Counted from the stretch's first letter, positions 25,755 to 36,412 are shown. The stretch is 64,000 nt of DNA from Firmicutes bacterium AM31-12AC (GCA_003480425.1 QUJA01000011.1:25931-89930), one strand, 5' to 3'. Notes: generated by a model not told the origin, from the sequence alone. Translations and numbers: made by a program.

Positions 25755-26981
25755 CTACCAGTATTTTTCCTTTTTCCAGATTTTCTTTCCCTGCTGAAAC
25801 AATTTCAGATATTCTATTTTCTGCACAACTGTTTGTTTGATCTCTTCTGCTCTTTTTTCCGGCGTATCCGTATATGTCAGTAACAAACTCTGTACTTTAT
25901 CTGGAAAACCATCTAATTTATCTAAATTCAGGCATTTATTATTTTTCACATATCGAAGCATATCTGCTTCCCTCTTGCAAAATGAATTCACACGAATATC
26001 TAACAGATTTTCTTTTTGAGGAATGATATCTGTAGCATAAAATAATGAATTTCCTGTATCAAAAATCGGAGCCATTGCAACCAGCTTACCAACTTCTGAA
26101 TCATATAAAAATCCAAAATTATTAAAATGTCGGTCTACATTTGTCAAAATGAAGTCTGTCATAATTGTATATTCCAATTGATTCCGCACTTCATTTTCGT
26201 TCATTCCTAATTTTACTGCCTGTTCAATAATCGCCTCATACGAAGACAGTTCATTCGGTATTTTATAGTTTTTTATCAATTGATATGCTGATACAAACTC
26301 ATATCTGGTTGAAGTAAACAACGGATTTAACGAACAAGGGATTTCTTTACCTTCTATTTTTGTTGTCTCAACTTCATACGTAACATAATTCTTCCACCCT
26401 GACTGTTTATGTAGAGTAGTCGCAATTACTTCGTTTACCGCCTGTTGTGCATAATCATTTGCACTTAATTTCATCAGGTATCGGATATCATTTTTTATAA
26501 TCCACTTTTTTTTCATTTCTCCCGTAACCGAAGAGGATGGGGAGAATTTTGAAATGTTGGCATTTATATCTATTTTCTCCGAATCAGTCAAAAGCAATCC
26601 CAATTCGTCTGAGAATGTATTTTCATAAAAATTCAAATTTTTCCAATATAGTTCTTTCCCTAATGGCTGCATCCAATAATGGTCTGTAAGGCTTAATCCA
26701 TACCCCGATAACATCAAGGACAGATTGGACTCCTCATGCAGAAAATTTAACGCCTGCTGTATTCCTCTTCTCGAATCCGGGATTGCTCTTGATTCCCACC
26801 AAGATAATATGCTATTTGGACTATCTTCACTACAGCCAACTGGTAATTCTTTTGGCAAATACGTAGCCAACACGTGTTCTATCTTTCCGGAGGTCAAATC
26901 AATTGCAACCATAGCCACATCCAGATCTTTATGTTTTAACACAAAGAGATTATTCGGAACATTGGATTCTATTGTACTCAT
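25755..26981 (-). CDS. HipA-like serine/threonine kinase
   Basis: 408 residues from the ATG at 26981, which follows GGAGG by eight bases. Motifs of the HipA fold: an N-terminal domain with WWESRAIPDSRRGIQ, a glycine-containing loop SSSVTGEMKKKW followed by the candidate ATP-binding Lys in YLMK, the catalytic loop ILTNVDRHFNNFGF (Asp and Asn present) and the metal-binding Asp in PIFDTGNSL. All the key catalytic residues seem intact. HipA kinases phosphorylate tRNA synthetases or other targets and act as growth-arrest toxins. Here no HipB-like DNA-binding antitoxin is adjacent; the gene follows metG by 10 bp. The substrate is unknown. Confidence 0.75.
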   Translation of the reverse strand: MSTIESNVPNNLFVLKHKDLDVAMVAIDLTSGKIEHVLATYLPKELPVGCSEDSPNSILSWWESRAIPDSRRGIQQALNFLHEESNLSLMLSGYGLSLTDHYWMQPLGKELYWKNLNFYENTFSDELGLLLTDSEKIDINANISKFSPSSSVTGEMKKKWIIKNDIRYLMKLSANDYAQQAVNEVIATTLHKQSGWKNYVTYEVETTKIEGKEIPCSLNPLFTSTRYEFVSAYQLIKNYKIPNELSSYEAIIEQAVKLGMNENEVRNQLEYTIMTDFILTNVDRHFNNFGFLYDSEVGKLVAMAPIFDTGNSLFYATDIIPQKENLLDIRVNSFCKREADMLRYVKNNKCLNLDKLDGFPDKVQSLLLTYTDTPEKRAEEIKQTVVQKIEYLKLFQQGKKIWKKEKYW

Positions 26982-27009
26982 GATTTCCACCTCCGTCATT
27001 TTTAACTAC

Positions 27010-28911
27010 CTAGCAGATTTCTGCTCCTGCCGGCATCTCTTTCTCCGGTACCATAAGTGCCAGATTGCCTTCTGCATCTTCTGCACACAGAAGCATTCCT
27101 TCTGACAGTACGCCTGCCAGTTTTGCAGGTTTCAGATTTACAAGAACCATAACTTTCTTGCCAACCATTTCTTCTGCTGAATAATGTCCTTTGATTCCTG
27201 AAACGATCTGTTTTACTTCGCTTCCGATCTTAACCTGTGAACAAAGCAGTTTTCTTGATTTTTTCACCTCTTCACACGCGATGATCTCGCCAACCTGAAA
27301 CTGCATTGCTCCGAAATCATCAAATGTAATCTCTGGTTTTGCTTCGATATCAATAACTGCCTCTTCTTCTTTTTCTTCTTCAACCGGTGGGTGAAGTTCT
27401 GCAACCTTCTTCATAACCTCTTCTAAATCCAGTCTCTGGAATAAAATCTCCGGCTTGTCTGTTACATTACCATTTCCAAGCTGCTCTAAAATTTTCTTGC
27501 TTGTAGAAGGCATGAAAGACTCCAGAAGTTCTGCTCCTGCTGAAATTCCTTGAATCAGATTCCACAGAACTGTTTCAAGACGATCTTTCTGTGCTTCATC
27601 TTTTGCAAGTACCCAAGGCATTGTTTCATCAATATATTTATTACAACGTTTAAACAGATTGAAGATTTCTGTAATTGCATCTGCTACGCGAAGCTCATTC
27701 ATTTTTGCTTCTACGGCTTTAGGTGTTGCTTCCATAACTGCTTTCAGATCTGCATCTACATCTCCAGATACTCCCTTATCTGTTACAGAACCGCCGAAGT
27801 ATTTGTTTGTCATAGATACTGTACGGTTTACCAGATTTCCAAGTGTATTTGCCAAATCTGAATTCATACGCTCTACCATCAGTTCCCATGAAATAACTCC
27901 GTCATTCTCAAATGGCATCTCATGAAGTACAAAGTAACGAACTGCATCTACGCCAAAGAAATCTACCAGTTCATCAGCGTAAAGTACATTTCCTTTCGAT
28001 TTACTCATCTTGCCATCTCCCTGAAGCAGCCATGGGTGACCAAATACCTGTTTTGGAAGTGGAAGATCAAGTGCCATCAAGAAGATTGGCCAGTAAATTG
28101 TATGGAAACGGATGATATCTTTACCGATCAGATGTAAGTCTGCCGGCCAGTCTTTTTTAAACTGTTCTGTGCTTTCTCCATCACAGTCATATCCGATTCC
28201 TGTGATATAGTTTGTCAAAGCATCCAGCCATACATATACAACATGTTTTGGATCAAACTCTACCGGGATTCCCCATTTAAAGGAAGTTCTTGACACACAC
28301 AAATCTTGAAGTCCCGGAAGAAGGAAGTTATTCATCATCTCATTTTTACGAGATACCGGCTGAATAAATTCTGGGTGTGTATTAATGTGCTCGATCAGTC
28401 TGTCTGCATATTTGCTCATTTTAAAGAAATATGCTTCTTCTTTTGCAGGCTGAACCGGACGTCCGCAGTCTGGACATTTTCCATCTACAAGCTGTGACTC
28501 TGTAAAGAATGACTCACATGGTGTACAGTACATACCTTCATAATGTCCTTTGTAGATATCTCCCTGATCATACAGTTTTTTGAAGATTTTCTGTACCTGC
28601 TTCTCATGGTCTTCATCTGTTGTACGGATAAATTTATCATAAGATGTATCCATCAAATCCCAGATTCTCTTAATCTCACCGGATACGTTATCTACAAATT
28701 CCTTTGGTGAAATTCCGGCTTCTTCTGCCTTCAGTTCAATCTTCTGTCCATGTTCATCAGTTCCTGTCTGGAAAAACACATCGTATCCCTGACTTCTTTT
28801 ATATCTTGCAATTGCATCTGCAAGTACGATCTCATATGTGTTTCCAATATGCGGTTTGCCAGATGTATAGGCAATCGCTGTTGTGATATAATATTTCTGT
28901 TTATCTGCCAT
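27010..28911 (-). CDS. metG: Methionyl-tRNA synthetase
   Basis: 633 residues. The class I signature HIGN is at about residue 21 (TSGKPHIGNTYE) and GDGKMSKSKGN at about 295-305. A CXXC pair of zinc sites (CTPCESFF, CPDCGRP) lies at about 130-150. The C-terminus, from about 525, is an EMAP/Trbp111-like tRNA-binding domain (FQVGEIIACEEV, KQIVSGIKGHY, VLVNLKPAKLAG). It charges tRNA-Met. It follows the amylase gene by 13 bp, with an AAAGGAGAG ribosome site, and is followed by the HipA-like kinase. Confidence 0.97.
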   Translation of the reverse strand: MADKQKYYITTAIAYTSGKPHIGNTYEIVLADAIARYKRSQGYDVFFQTGTDEHGQKIELKAEEAGISPKEFVDNVSGEIKRIWDLMDTSYDKFIRTTDEDHEKQVQKIFKKLYDQGDIYKGHYEGMYCTPCESFFTESQLVDGKCPDCGRPVQPAKEEAYFFKMSKYADRLIEHINTHPEFIQPVSRKNEMMNNFLLPGLQDLCVSRTSFKWGIPVEFDPKHVVYVWLDALTNYITGIGYDCDGESTEQFKKDWPADLHLIGKDIIRFHTIYWPIFLMALDLPLPKQVFGHPWLLQGDGKMSKSKGNVLYADELVDFFGVDAVRYFVLHEMPFENDGVISWELMVERMNSDLANTLGNLVNRTVSMTNKYFGGSVTDKGVSGDVDADLKAVMEATPKAVEAKMNELRVADAITEIFNLFKRCNKYIDETMPWVLAKDEAQKDRLETVLWNLIQGISAGAELLESFMPSTSKKILEQLGNGNVTDKPEILFQRLDLEEVMKKVAELHPPVEEEKEEEAVIDIEAKPEITFDDFGAMQFQVGEIIACEEVKKSRKLLCSQVKIGSEVKQIVSGIKGHYSAEEMVGKKVMVLVNLKPAKLAGVLSEGMLLCAEDAEGNLALMVPEKEMPAGAEIC

Positions 28912-28924
28912 CGTGCTCTCTCCT

Positions 28925-30979
28925 TTATTCTTTCAATGTTTTTAAAATCAGTACGGAATGTCGTCCCATGTTTACAACAACTTCTCCGTCCTGCACAATA
29001 TATTCATCATACTCTGTTGTAAATCCTTCTTCATATGTATACATCAAACGATACATACGGCTATTTTGTGGCACTTCTGCAAGCCACACCGGGACTGTTA
29101 TTTCTTTTAGTTCCTTGCTGTTGTTCAAGATTACAACAATCTGCTCATCATCCTGAAAACGTCCATATGCCAACACGTTATTTGCCCAGGTAAGCATCTT
29201 GATCGAACCTGTTTTAAGGATTTCCTGTTCTTTGTGAATGCGGATCATCTCTTTATGAAAATTCAATAATCGTTGATTTTCATTTCCCCATGGGAATGTA
29301 CGGCGATTATCCGGATCTGTAAATCCGACAACTCCAACCTCATCTCCATAATAGACGGTTGGTGCTCCAACCCAGGTCATCTGTACTGCGACTGCCTCAC
29401 AGAATACAGCCTCATTAATTCCTTCTTCTGCGGCCTTATATCCAAGCTGTTCTACTCGACCGGCAATATGATTTGTTCTTGTGAGAAATCTGGAATGGTC
29501 ATGGTTGGATAATTCGTTCATTGCAACCTGCAAAGATGGTGTCAGCATGCATGCCATAAAATGCTTCATTGAATTCACAAATATCTCTGCATTACCCCAC
29601 AGATCAGTACGGCGCTCATTACTGTGCTTCTCCATACCAGTCAAAAACCAGGTCAGTGGCTCCATAAATGCATCATAGTTCATAACGCTGTCCCACTGAT
29701 CCCCCTGAAGCCATTCTCCCGGATCTCCATAATGCTCTGCAAGAATCAATACATCCGGATTCACATTCTTCACCTGTTTACGGAATTCTTTCCAGAACAT
29801 GTGATTATATTCATTGGAATATCCAAGGTCTGCCGCAACATCCAGACGCCATCCGTCAATATTATACGGCGGAGATACCCATTTTTTACCGATATCCATA
29901 ATATATTGCACTAGTTTTGGTGAATCTTCGTAATTTAATTTTGGAAGTGTGTCATGCCCCCACCAGCCATCATAATTATAATTATATGGCCATGCGCTTT
30001 CCTCTTCCTTAAAGAAATGGAAGAAGCTGCGATACGGACTCTGAGAACTTACAAAAGCACCCTGTTTATCATGATAAGCCGGCTGCTGCTCATAAATTCT
30101 CTCTCGGTCCATCCATTTATTGAAAGAACCACAATGATTGAACACACCGTCCAGTATCACTCGCATGCCTCGCTTATGCATTTCATCTACCAATTTTGCA
30201 AACAATGCATTGCTGGCTTCCAGATTTTCTTTATCGCCTGTGCGGATCTGATATTTCGTAGCATGGGTATTGTCCATATCCCCTTCTGCCAGAACCTCTC
30301 CGCCATCTTTAACAATCTTTCCGTAATGTGGATCAATGTAATCATAATCCTGAATATCATATTTATGGTTTGATGGAGATACAAACAATGGATTGAAATA
30401 GATTACTTCAATTCCCAAATCCTGAAGATAATCTAATTTATCCATAACTCCCTGCAAATCTCCACCGTAGAACCGGCGGATATCCGGTGTTGCCGGCATA
30501 GAGCCCCAATCTTTGACCTGCTCACATGGTGCTCCGATATAAATATATTCCCTGTCTTCCACATCATTTTGCGGATCACCATTATAAAAACGATCCACAA
30601 AAATCTGGTACATTACTGCACCTTTTGCCCAATCTGGTGTGGAAAATCCAGGTACGATCTTGAAATCATAGTAATCGACAATACGATCTGATACCCCGCA
30701 GCGATTATAATAACAGATTTCTCCGCCACGCTGGATTTCAAAACAGTAAACCAATGGAGCCTCATCCAGTGTCCACTGTATTTCCCAAAAATCAAAATTT
30801 TCTATACTATCTACCTTCTGCATCGTATATCTGGCTTTTTCTTCACCAACGAGCAGAATCACATCTGCGACATCATTTTCTGCTGTTCGAAACCGTAGTG
30901 TAACAGTTTCTCCTGCCTTTGGTTCGGCAGGCATCACATAAGACGAAGTCCCATCACAGAACAAAGCGTCTCTTCTCAT
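28925..30979 (-). CDS. GH13 alpha-amylase family enzyme (neopullulanase/cyclomaltodextrinase type)
   Basis: 684 residues from the ATG at 30979 (GAGAGGAG eight bases upstream; the TTG further up overlaps that site). An N-terminal beta-sandwich (about 1-120) precedes the TIM barrel. Four GH13 regions are visible: DGVFNHCG, GWRLDVAAD (nucleophile Asp), ILAEHYGDP (acid/base Glu) and ELSNHDHSR. A C-terminal beta domain closes the protein. No signal peptide, so it acts on maltodextrins taken into the cell. Confidence 0.9.
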   Translation of the reverse strand: MRRDALFCDGTSSYVMPAEPKAGETVTLRFRTAENDVADVILLVGEEKARYTMQKVDSIENFDFWEIQWTLDEAPLVYCFEIQRGGEICYYNRCGVSDRIVDYYDFKIVPGFSTPDWAKGAVMYQIFVDRFYNGDPQNDVEDREYIYIGAPCEQVKDWGSMPATPDIRRFYGGDLQGVMDKLDYLQDLGIEVIYFNPLFVSPSNHKYDIQDYDYIDPHYGKIVKDGGEVLAEGDMDNTHATKYQIRTGDKENLEASNALFAKLVDEMHKRGMRVILDGVFNHCGSFNKWMDRERIYEQQPAYHDKQGAFVSSQSPYRSFFHFFKEEESAWPYNYNYDGWWGHDTLPKLNYEDSPKLVQYIMDIGKKWVSPPYNIDGWRLDVAADLGYSNEYNHMFWKEFRKQVKNVNPDVLILAEHYGDPGEWLQGDQWDSVMNYDAFMEPLTWFLTGMEKHSNERRTDLWGNAEIFVNSMKHFMACMLTPSLQVAMNELSNHDHSRFLTRTNHIAGRVEQLGYKAAEEGINEAVFCEAVAVQMTWVGAPTVYYGDEVGVVGFTDPDNRRTFPWGNENQRLLNFHKEMIRIHKEQEILKTGSIKMLTWANNVLAYGRFQDDEQIVVILNNSKELKEITVPVWLAEVPQNSRMYRLMYTYEEGFTTEYDEYIVQDGEVVVNMGRHSVLILKTLKE

Positions 30980-31009
30980 AACTCTAACTCCTCTCAACTA
31001 CTGTACACA

Positions 31010-32839
31010 TTATTTTTCAAAAAGTGCTTCAAACTCACTTCTTGTAAGCTTTTCTTTTTCTAACAGTAACTGAGCACAGGACTCCAATACTGGATGGTAT
31101 TCGTCTAACAGAGCTTTCGCTTTTTCATAACAGTCATCTATAATGCGTTTTACTTCTTCATCAATTGTTGCTGCAACCTTCTCACCATATCCCCTTGATG
31201 AAGCATGACCGAAATCTCTTCCGATAAATACTTCGTCACTGTCATTATCATAATTAATCAGACCAAGCTTTTCTGACATACCGAATTTCGTGATCATTGA
31301 TTTTGCAATTGCAGTCGCCTGTTTAATATCCTGGGATGCACCTGTTGTGATATCATCAAATATCTGTTCTTCTGCTACACGACCACCCAGTGATACGATA
31401 ATTTCCTGTAACATATGTCCTTTTGTATTGAACATATCATCTTTTTCCGGAAGTGGCATTGTGTAACCACCTGCACCACCTGTCGGTACGATAGATACGC
31501 TGTATACAGGTCCTACATCCGGCAGCACATGGAAGAGAATTGCATGACCTGCTTCATGGTACGCTGTGATCCTGCGTTCCTTCTCAGATACAATACGACT
31601 CTTCTTCTCAGGTCCGATACCGACTTTTACAAATGCATGACGAATATCAGCCTGTTGAATATACATACGGTTTTGCTTTGCTGCGAGAATTGCAGCTTCA
31701 TTTAACAGATTTTCCAGGTCTGCTCCGGTAAATCCTGCTGTTGTCTGGGCAATCTGTTTCAAATCCACGTCATCTCCAAGTGGCTTATTTCTTGCATGAA
31801 CTTTAAGAATCTCTTCACGGCCCCTGACATCCGGACGACCAACAATAACATCTCTGTCAAATCTTCCCGGACGAAGGATTGCAGGATCCAGAATATCTTT
31901 TCTGTTCGTTGCAGCCATTACGATGATTCCTTCATTAACTCCGAAACCATCCATCTCTACAAGCATCTGGTTCAGTGTCTGTTCTCTCTCATCGTGACCG
32001 CCACCGAGACCACTTCCACGTCGTCTTGCCACTGCATCTATCTCGTCGATGAAAATGATACATGGTGCATTTTTCTTTGCATCCTGAAACAAATCTCGCA
32101 CACGTGATGCACCGACACCGACAAACATCTCCACAAAATCAGAACCTGAAATTGTAAAGAATGGTACTCCGGCTTCTCCCGCAACAGCTTTTGCCAACAA
32201 TGTCTTACCTGTTCCCGGAGGTCCCTCAAGCAATACACCTTTCGGAATTCTTGCTCCGACTTGAACATATTTTTTTGGATCTTTCAGGAAATCTACGATT
32301 TCTTCAAGTTCTTCTTTTTCCTCTTTTAATCCGGCAACATCTTCAAATGTTACTTTCTTTTCACCAGGAGCACTCATCTTCGCACGACTCTTCCCAAAAT
32401 TCATGGCTTTTGCGTTCGAACCGCCTCCTGCCTGTCTGTTCATTAACATAAACAAGAACATCACAATTAATGCCGTCAACATAACCGGCAATACTGTTGT
32501 CTCAAAAATTCCTGCTTCCGCTACATCCGGCATCTTATAATCTATATCATATTTACTGAGAAGATCCTGCACCTTATTCACATCTGATACATTCACTTTC
32601 CCTGCTGAGCCACTATTCTTTAACACAAATGACACTGAGCCGGTTGGTACAGTCCGGTTCTGGTTAATTGTTACGTCACTGATGTTGCTATCCTGGACTT
32701 CCTGTACAAATCTTGTGTAAGTCACTTCCTGCCCCTGAGCCTGGATCCGGCTTGCAAACCAAAGTGCAAAAAGCACTGCTATGATGACTACAAAGAATGT
32801 TGCGCCAGTGCCTTTATACTTCTTGCTGTCATTATTCAA
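31010..32839 (-). CDS. ftsH: ATP-dependent membrane zinc protease FtsH
   Basis: 609 residues. Two membrane segments (about 10-29 and 112-133) flank a small external domain. The AAA module has Walker A GPPGTGKT and Walker [11 protein letters not shown], and the pore loop is present. The zinc site HEAGH is in [13 protein letters not shown] at about 428. It degrades misfolded membrane proteins and regulators. It follows hpt by 16 bp, as in Bacillus. Confidence 0.97.
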   Translation of the reverse strand: MNNDSKKYKGTGATFFVVIIAVLFALWFASRIQAQGQEVTYTRFVQEVQDSNISDVTINQNRTVPTGSVSFVLKNSGSAGKVNVSDVNKVQDLLSKYDIDYKMPDVAEAGIFETTVLPVMLTALIVMFLFMLMNRQAGGGSNAKAMNFGKSRAKMSAPGEKKVTFEDVAGLKEEKEELEEIVDFLKDPKKYVQVGARIPKGVLLEGPPGTGKTLLAKAVAGEAGVPFFTISGSDFVEMFVGVGASRVRDLFQDAKKNAPCIIFIDEIDAVARRRGSGLGGGHDEREQTLNQMLVEMDGFGVNEGIIVMAATNRKDILDPAILRPGRFDRDVIVGRPDVRGREEILKVHARNKPLGDDVDLKQIAQTTAGFTGADLENLLNEAAILAAKQNRMYIQQADIRHAFVKVGIGPEKKSRIVSEKERRITAYHEAGHAILFHVLPDVGPVYSVSIVPTGGAGGYTMPLPEKDDMFNTKGHMLQEIIVSLGGRVAEEQIFDDITTGASQDIKQATAIAKSMITKFGMSEKLGLINYDNDSDEVFIGRDFGHASSRGYGEKVAATIDEEVKRIIDDCYEKAKALLDEYHPVLESCAQLLLEKEKLTRSEFEALFEK

Positions 32840-32855
32840 TTTAATATGCTCCTCT

Positions 32856-33383
32856 CTACTCCAGACCTTCCACTACTCCGATGAAAGGCAGGTTTCTATA
32901 TTTCTGTGCGTAGTCCAGACCATATCCTACTACGAACTCATCTGGAATATTAAATCCAACATAATCTACTTTCACGTCTTTCACGCGACGTTCCGGTTTG
33001 TCTAATAATGTACACAAATGAACGCTTTTTGGATTTCTCTTCTTCAAAATATCAATCAGATAGTACAATGTACGTCCGGAATCAATGATATCCTCTACGA
33101 TTAACACATCTTTTCCTTCAATTGCTTCATCCAGATCTTTCACGATTTTTACAACTCCGCTGGATTTTGTGTCATCACCATAACTGCTGACACTCATAAA
33201 ATCCATTGATACAGGCACAGAAATTCTCTTTGCTAATTCACACATGAAGAAAACTCCGCCTTTCAGTACGCAGATCAAATGTACCTGCTTTCCTTCATAA
33301 TCTTTACTAATCTGTTTTCCCAATTCTACGATTCTCTCGTCTACAGCTTTTTCAGATACTAACTCACGAATTGTTTCTGCCAT
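32856..33383 (-). CDS. hpt: Hypoxanthine phosphoribosyltransferase
   Basis: 175 residues from the ATG at 33383, eight bases after GGAGG; six codons further up is an alternative. The PRPP-binding motif reads VLIVEDIIDSGRTL, with the flexible-loop SVSSYGDDTKSSG. It salvages hypoxanthine and guanine. The start lies 20 bases inside the end of tilS, so the two are translationally coupled, as commonly seen in Firmicutes. Confidence 0.95.
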   Translation of the reverse strand: MAETIRELVSEKAVDERIVELGKQISKDYEGKQVHLICVLKGGVFFMCELAKRISVPVSMDFMSVSSYGDDTKSSGVVKIVKDLDEAIEGKDVLIVEDIIDSGRTLYYLIDILKKRNPKSVHLCTLLDKPERRVKDVKVDYVGFNIPDEFVVGYGLDYAQKYRNLPFIGVVEGLE

Positions 33384-34824
33384 TTTCTTTTCCTCCATCA
33401 CTTTTGTATGTTTCTACTTCAATTTGCAGAATCCACTTAGTTGACTGCTTCACCTGATAAGCCTGGCTCATCCGGTGTCCCAAAACCCATAAAATCTCAT
33501 TGTTCTCTGCGAGCAACAATTGACTGTCTCTTACCTCTTTCGGGATTTTTTCATCTACAAACCAGTTCTTTAGTTTTTTTTGATGACCTTTTTCATCAAT
33601 TACAATAGTATCGCCCGCCTGTCTTGTTCTAATATACAGACTGCTCTTTATTATACCATAATCAAACCATTTCGTGTATATTTTTTGTGGTATATCCTTT
33701 ATCGAAAGATTTTTAGGCTTTTCCAGTATTTTACATCGAAGTTTGAGATTCCTGTCTGCAAGTATGGTTTCACCCGGAATGTTCAATTCACTCATGCATT
33801 CCTGCATGATTTCTGCTTTCTTTTCTTCCCCGAACGAATATGTTCTTTGTTTCTCTAACCGGATTCCTTCATAATTTCGTTTTGCATGCATTTCATAAGG
33901 AAGATCCAGTGTCCGTCCTACTTGCTTATTCATTAACTCCATCATCACATCAACATGTTTGTGGCTCAAATCTCTTTTTTTGCCCCCCACTTGTTCCATG
34001 CCTTTCCGGATTACCATTTTCTTTATCAATTCCGGAAATGTTTCAAAGGATTTTTGCTGAATCTGAATCCAACATGCTTTTTCAAAATGTTCCTGTACAC
34101 ATTCTTGATATGCAGCCTCCACTTGTTCCTGCATATATTCCTGGAGCTCCCATATCTGCTCCATTGTTTCATTCATATGCCGGACTACAGCCGAATTGAC
34201 CTGTTCTTCTAAAATCGGAAGTACCAGATGCCGCAATTTATTTCTTGTATAATCTGTCTCTGCATTCGTTTCATCAATACAATAGGATTGCTTTCTCTTG
34301 GCAAGATATTCTTCAATCTCTTTTCTATTCATACATAACAGCGGACGGATAAATTTCCCATTAACCGGACGGATTCCTCCCAGTCCGTCTAACCCGGTTC
34401 CTCGTGACAGATTCCAAAGCAGTGTCTCTGCATTATCATTTTGATGATGTGCTAATGCAATTTTATTTCCTCCGTATTTTTGGCACACACTGTCAAATGC
34501 TTCTCTCCTCACCATTCTTCCGGCTTCCTCCAAAGATTGTTTCCTCTTTTTCGCAATTGATTCCAGATTTACACGGAAAATTTCCAATGGGATTCGATGC
34601 TGCTCGCATAATGCTTCTACAAATTGCTGATCTTGGTCTGCTGCCTCTCCTCTAAGCCCATGATGTACATGCACTGCGATTAAATCAAACCCTATTTTTT
34701 TTCTCAATTCTAAGAGCATCAAAAACAGGCATACCGAATCTGCACCTCCCGATACACCTGCAATCACCCTATCGCCACAGGTGAGCATATGATATTTTTG
34801 GATAAATTTTTCTATTCGTTTCAT
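33364..34824 (-). CDS. tilS: tRNA(Ile)-lysidine synthetase
   Basis: 486 residues. The N-terminal PP-loop VIAGVSGGADSVCL is at about 22-35, with the HVHHGLRG and ALAHHQNDNAET motifs that follow it in this family, and a C-terminal TilS substrate-binding domain (KKLKNWFVDEKIP). It changes the wobble C of the CAU anticodon of one tRNA-Ile to lysidine. No strong ribosome site is visible upstream of the ATG at 34824; the gene may rely on coupling with spoIIE 42 bp upstream. Confidence 0.95.
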   Translation of the reverse strand: MKRIEKFIQKYHMLTCGDRVIAGVSGGADSVCLFLMLLELRKKIGFDLIAVHVHHGLRGEAADQDQQFVEALCEQHRIPLEIFRVNLESIAKKRKQSLEEAGRMVRREAFDSVCQKYGGNKIALAHHQNDNAETLLWNLSRGTGLDGLGGIRPVNGKFIRPLLCMNRKEIEEYLAKRKQSYCIDETNAETDYTRNKLRHLVLPILEEQVNSAVVRHMNETMEQIWELQEYMQEQVEAAYQECVQEHFEKACWIQIQQKSFETFPELIKKMVIRKGMEQVGGKKRDLSHKHVDVMMELMNKQVGRTLDLPYEMHAKRNYEGIRLEKQRTYSFGEEKKAEIMQECMSELNIPGETILADRNLKLRCKILEKPKNLSIKDIPQKIYTKWFDYGIIKSSLYIRTRQAGDTIVIDEKGHQKKLKNWFVDEKIPKEVRDSQLLLAENNEILWVLGHRMSQAYQVKQSTKWILQIEVETYKSDGGKENGRNNS

Positions 34825-34866
34825 AAGTAAACTATACTCAATCTCCCAGAAAAATGCAACAATCCC

Positions 34867-36264
34867 TTAATATTTCCAAATTCCGATAACCAATACGGTC
34901 ATATCATCCTCCGGCGGCTTGCCTGTCCAATTCAATACCTGTTTTAAAATGTGTTGTGCCATTTCTTTCGGATTTATGATTGCAGTTCCTTTTATAATCG
35001 TTTCCAATAACACATCCTGCTCCCCTACCGGCAGCGCATCCATAATTCCATCAGTAACCATAATCACAAAATCACCATCTTCTAATTGTCTTTTTGCGTG
35101 ATCTACGTCCAGCTTATGAACCACCCCTATCGGCAGACTAGTTGAACGCAAATGCTCGATGCTATCTTTCTTTTTAATAAATGTCGACGATGCGCCGGCT
35201 TTTAAAAACTCACATATGCCGCTATACAAATCAAACACACACATATCTATTGTAGAATAATGTATCTCTTCCCGTCCCATTACCAGTGTTGTGTTAATCA
35301 TCTGAATTGCCATTTTCTCAGGAAATCCTGCTTCAAGCAACTCCTCCAATAACTCAATCACCAATGTACTCTCGCGGCATGCCCGCTCTCCCGAACCCAT
35401 TCCGTCTGACAATGCAACTCCCTGCTTTCCTCCCGGAAGATCCAGCATCATAAAATTATCGCCTGATATTTCACAGCTTCCTTTTCCGACTTTTGCAACT
35501 CCCTGCAACGTGTAATATTCCGGTCCTTCCATGCATACTACCGTAATGTATTCCCGACCCATTATTTGTGCCTGTTCCTTTGCGGGAGTTAGTTTTCGTC
35601 TGGCTGCAATCGAAATTTCTTTCACAATCTCACGGACTGTAAAACATTGCTCATACATTGCTCTTGCAGTTACATGGATTTCATATTTTCCTTCCGAATT
35701 CATAAAAAAATTAGTTTTTAACACCCGGACTCCTTTTTTCTTTAGTGCCTCAATAATTCTTTTTTCCAACCATTCATCATGGAAAATACTATCCTCCATT
35801 TCCTTTGCGGTCTGACGTATCATTTCGGCAAATGTGTCCATCTGGATCGCACATCCCTCTCTGCTTAATGCCATCCTGTTTGTCCACATCATGTTCTGCC
35901 GGGCCGCTTGAAATGCCTCTAACATTTCTCTTAGAAATCGCGGAGCACGAATACAGCACTGTTTCAGCTTGCGCTTCGTTTCTACATTCATTTCATCTCC
36001 ATAATTATCTACCGCCGATAATATTTCATACCCCATCTGACATGTGTGTACATAATTTTCTCCCCAGCACCAATCTCTTTTTTCACATTTTGTGCAGACA
36101 TGCTCTTTCACTTGAGCAAACATCGCATCAATCTCATCATTTGTAAAAGATTTTTTCTTGTTTTCCATTTTCAAAAATGTATTCGCCAATTGTGTAAGTG
36201 AATCTGCAAACTTTTCTATCTGTGCCACGTAAGGGCTTGTATGAAGCATCTGTCCTTCTTCCAT
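34867..36264 (-). CDS. spoIIE: SpoIIE-type PP2C phosphatase lacking the membrane domain
   Basis: 465 residues with no membrane segment. The N-terminal 230 residues correspond to the cytoplasmic region before the phosphatase and hold a Cys-rich patch (CTKCEKRDWCW). The C-terminal PP2C-type domain starts near GDNFMMLDLPGGKQGVALSDGMGSGERA and ends with GDFVIMVTDGIMDA and the PPEDDMTVLVIGI motif; metal-binding Asp residues are present. SpoIIE dephosphorylates SpoIIAA to free sigma-F in the forespore. The classic protein is about 800 residues with ten membrane helices. The locus (before tilS-hpt-ftsH) is the spoIIE locus, so this seems to be the orthologue without its anchor. Confidence 0.85.
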   Translation of the reverse strand: MEEGQMLHTSPYVAQIEKFADSLTQLANTFLKMENKKKSFTNDEIDAMFAQVKEHVCTKCEKRDWCWGENYVHTCQMGYEILSAVDNYGDEMNVETKRKLKQCCIRAPRFLREMLEAFQAARQNMMWTNRMALSREGCAIQMDTFAEMIRQTAKEMEDSIFHDEWLEKRIIEALKKKGVRVLKTNFFMNSEGKYEIHVTARAMYEQCFTVREIVKEISIAARRKLTPAKEQAQIMGREYITVVCMEGPEYYTLQGVAKVGKGSCEISGDNFMMLDLPGGKQGVALSDGMGSGERACRESTLVIELLEELLEAGFPEKMAIQMINTTLVMGREEIHYSTIDMCVFDLYSGICEFLKAGASSTFIKKKDSIEHLRSTSLPIGVVHKLDVDHAKRQLEDGDFVIMVTDGIMDALPVGEQDVLLETIIKGTAIINPKEMAQHILKQVLNWTGKPPEDDMTVLVIGIWKY

Positions 36265-36299
36265 TTTATTATGTCACCTCCAAAAAGAATGTGCTTTGC

Positions 36300-36412
36300 A
36301 CATTCAAGCTCCTGCGGCGGCCACTTGCGACATTTGCATTGTACGCCGCAGCAGCGCATCCTCGCAGAGCGTTTATCTCAGTCGGAGATTTGACTCCGAC
36401 TGAGATAAATTT
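36300..36412. repeat. Dispersed two-hairpin intergenic repeat, copy 1
   Basis: Between spoIIE and divIC. A first inverted repeat (TGCGGCG near 36314, CGCCGCA near 36344) is followed by GCGCATCCTCGCAGAGCG and then a long hairpin TTTATCTCAGTCGGAG / CTCCGACTGAGATAAA (about 36371-36409). The last 57 bases recur almost unchanged near 49956-50012, while the first stem differs in sequence but not in form. Confidence 0.7.
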
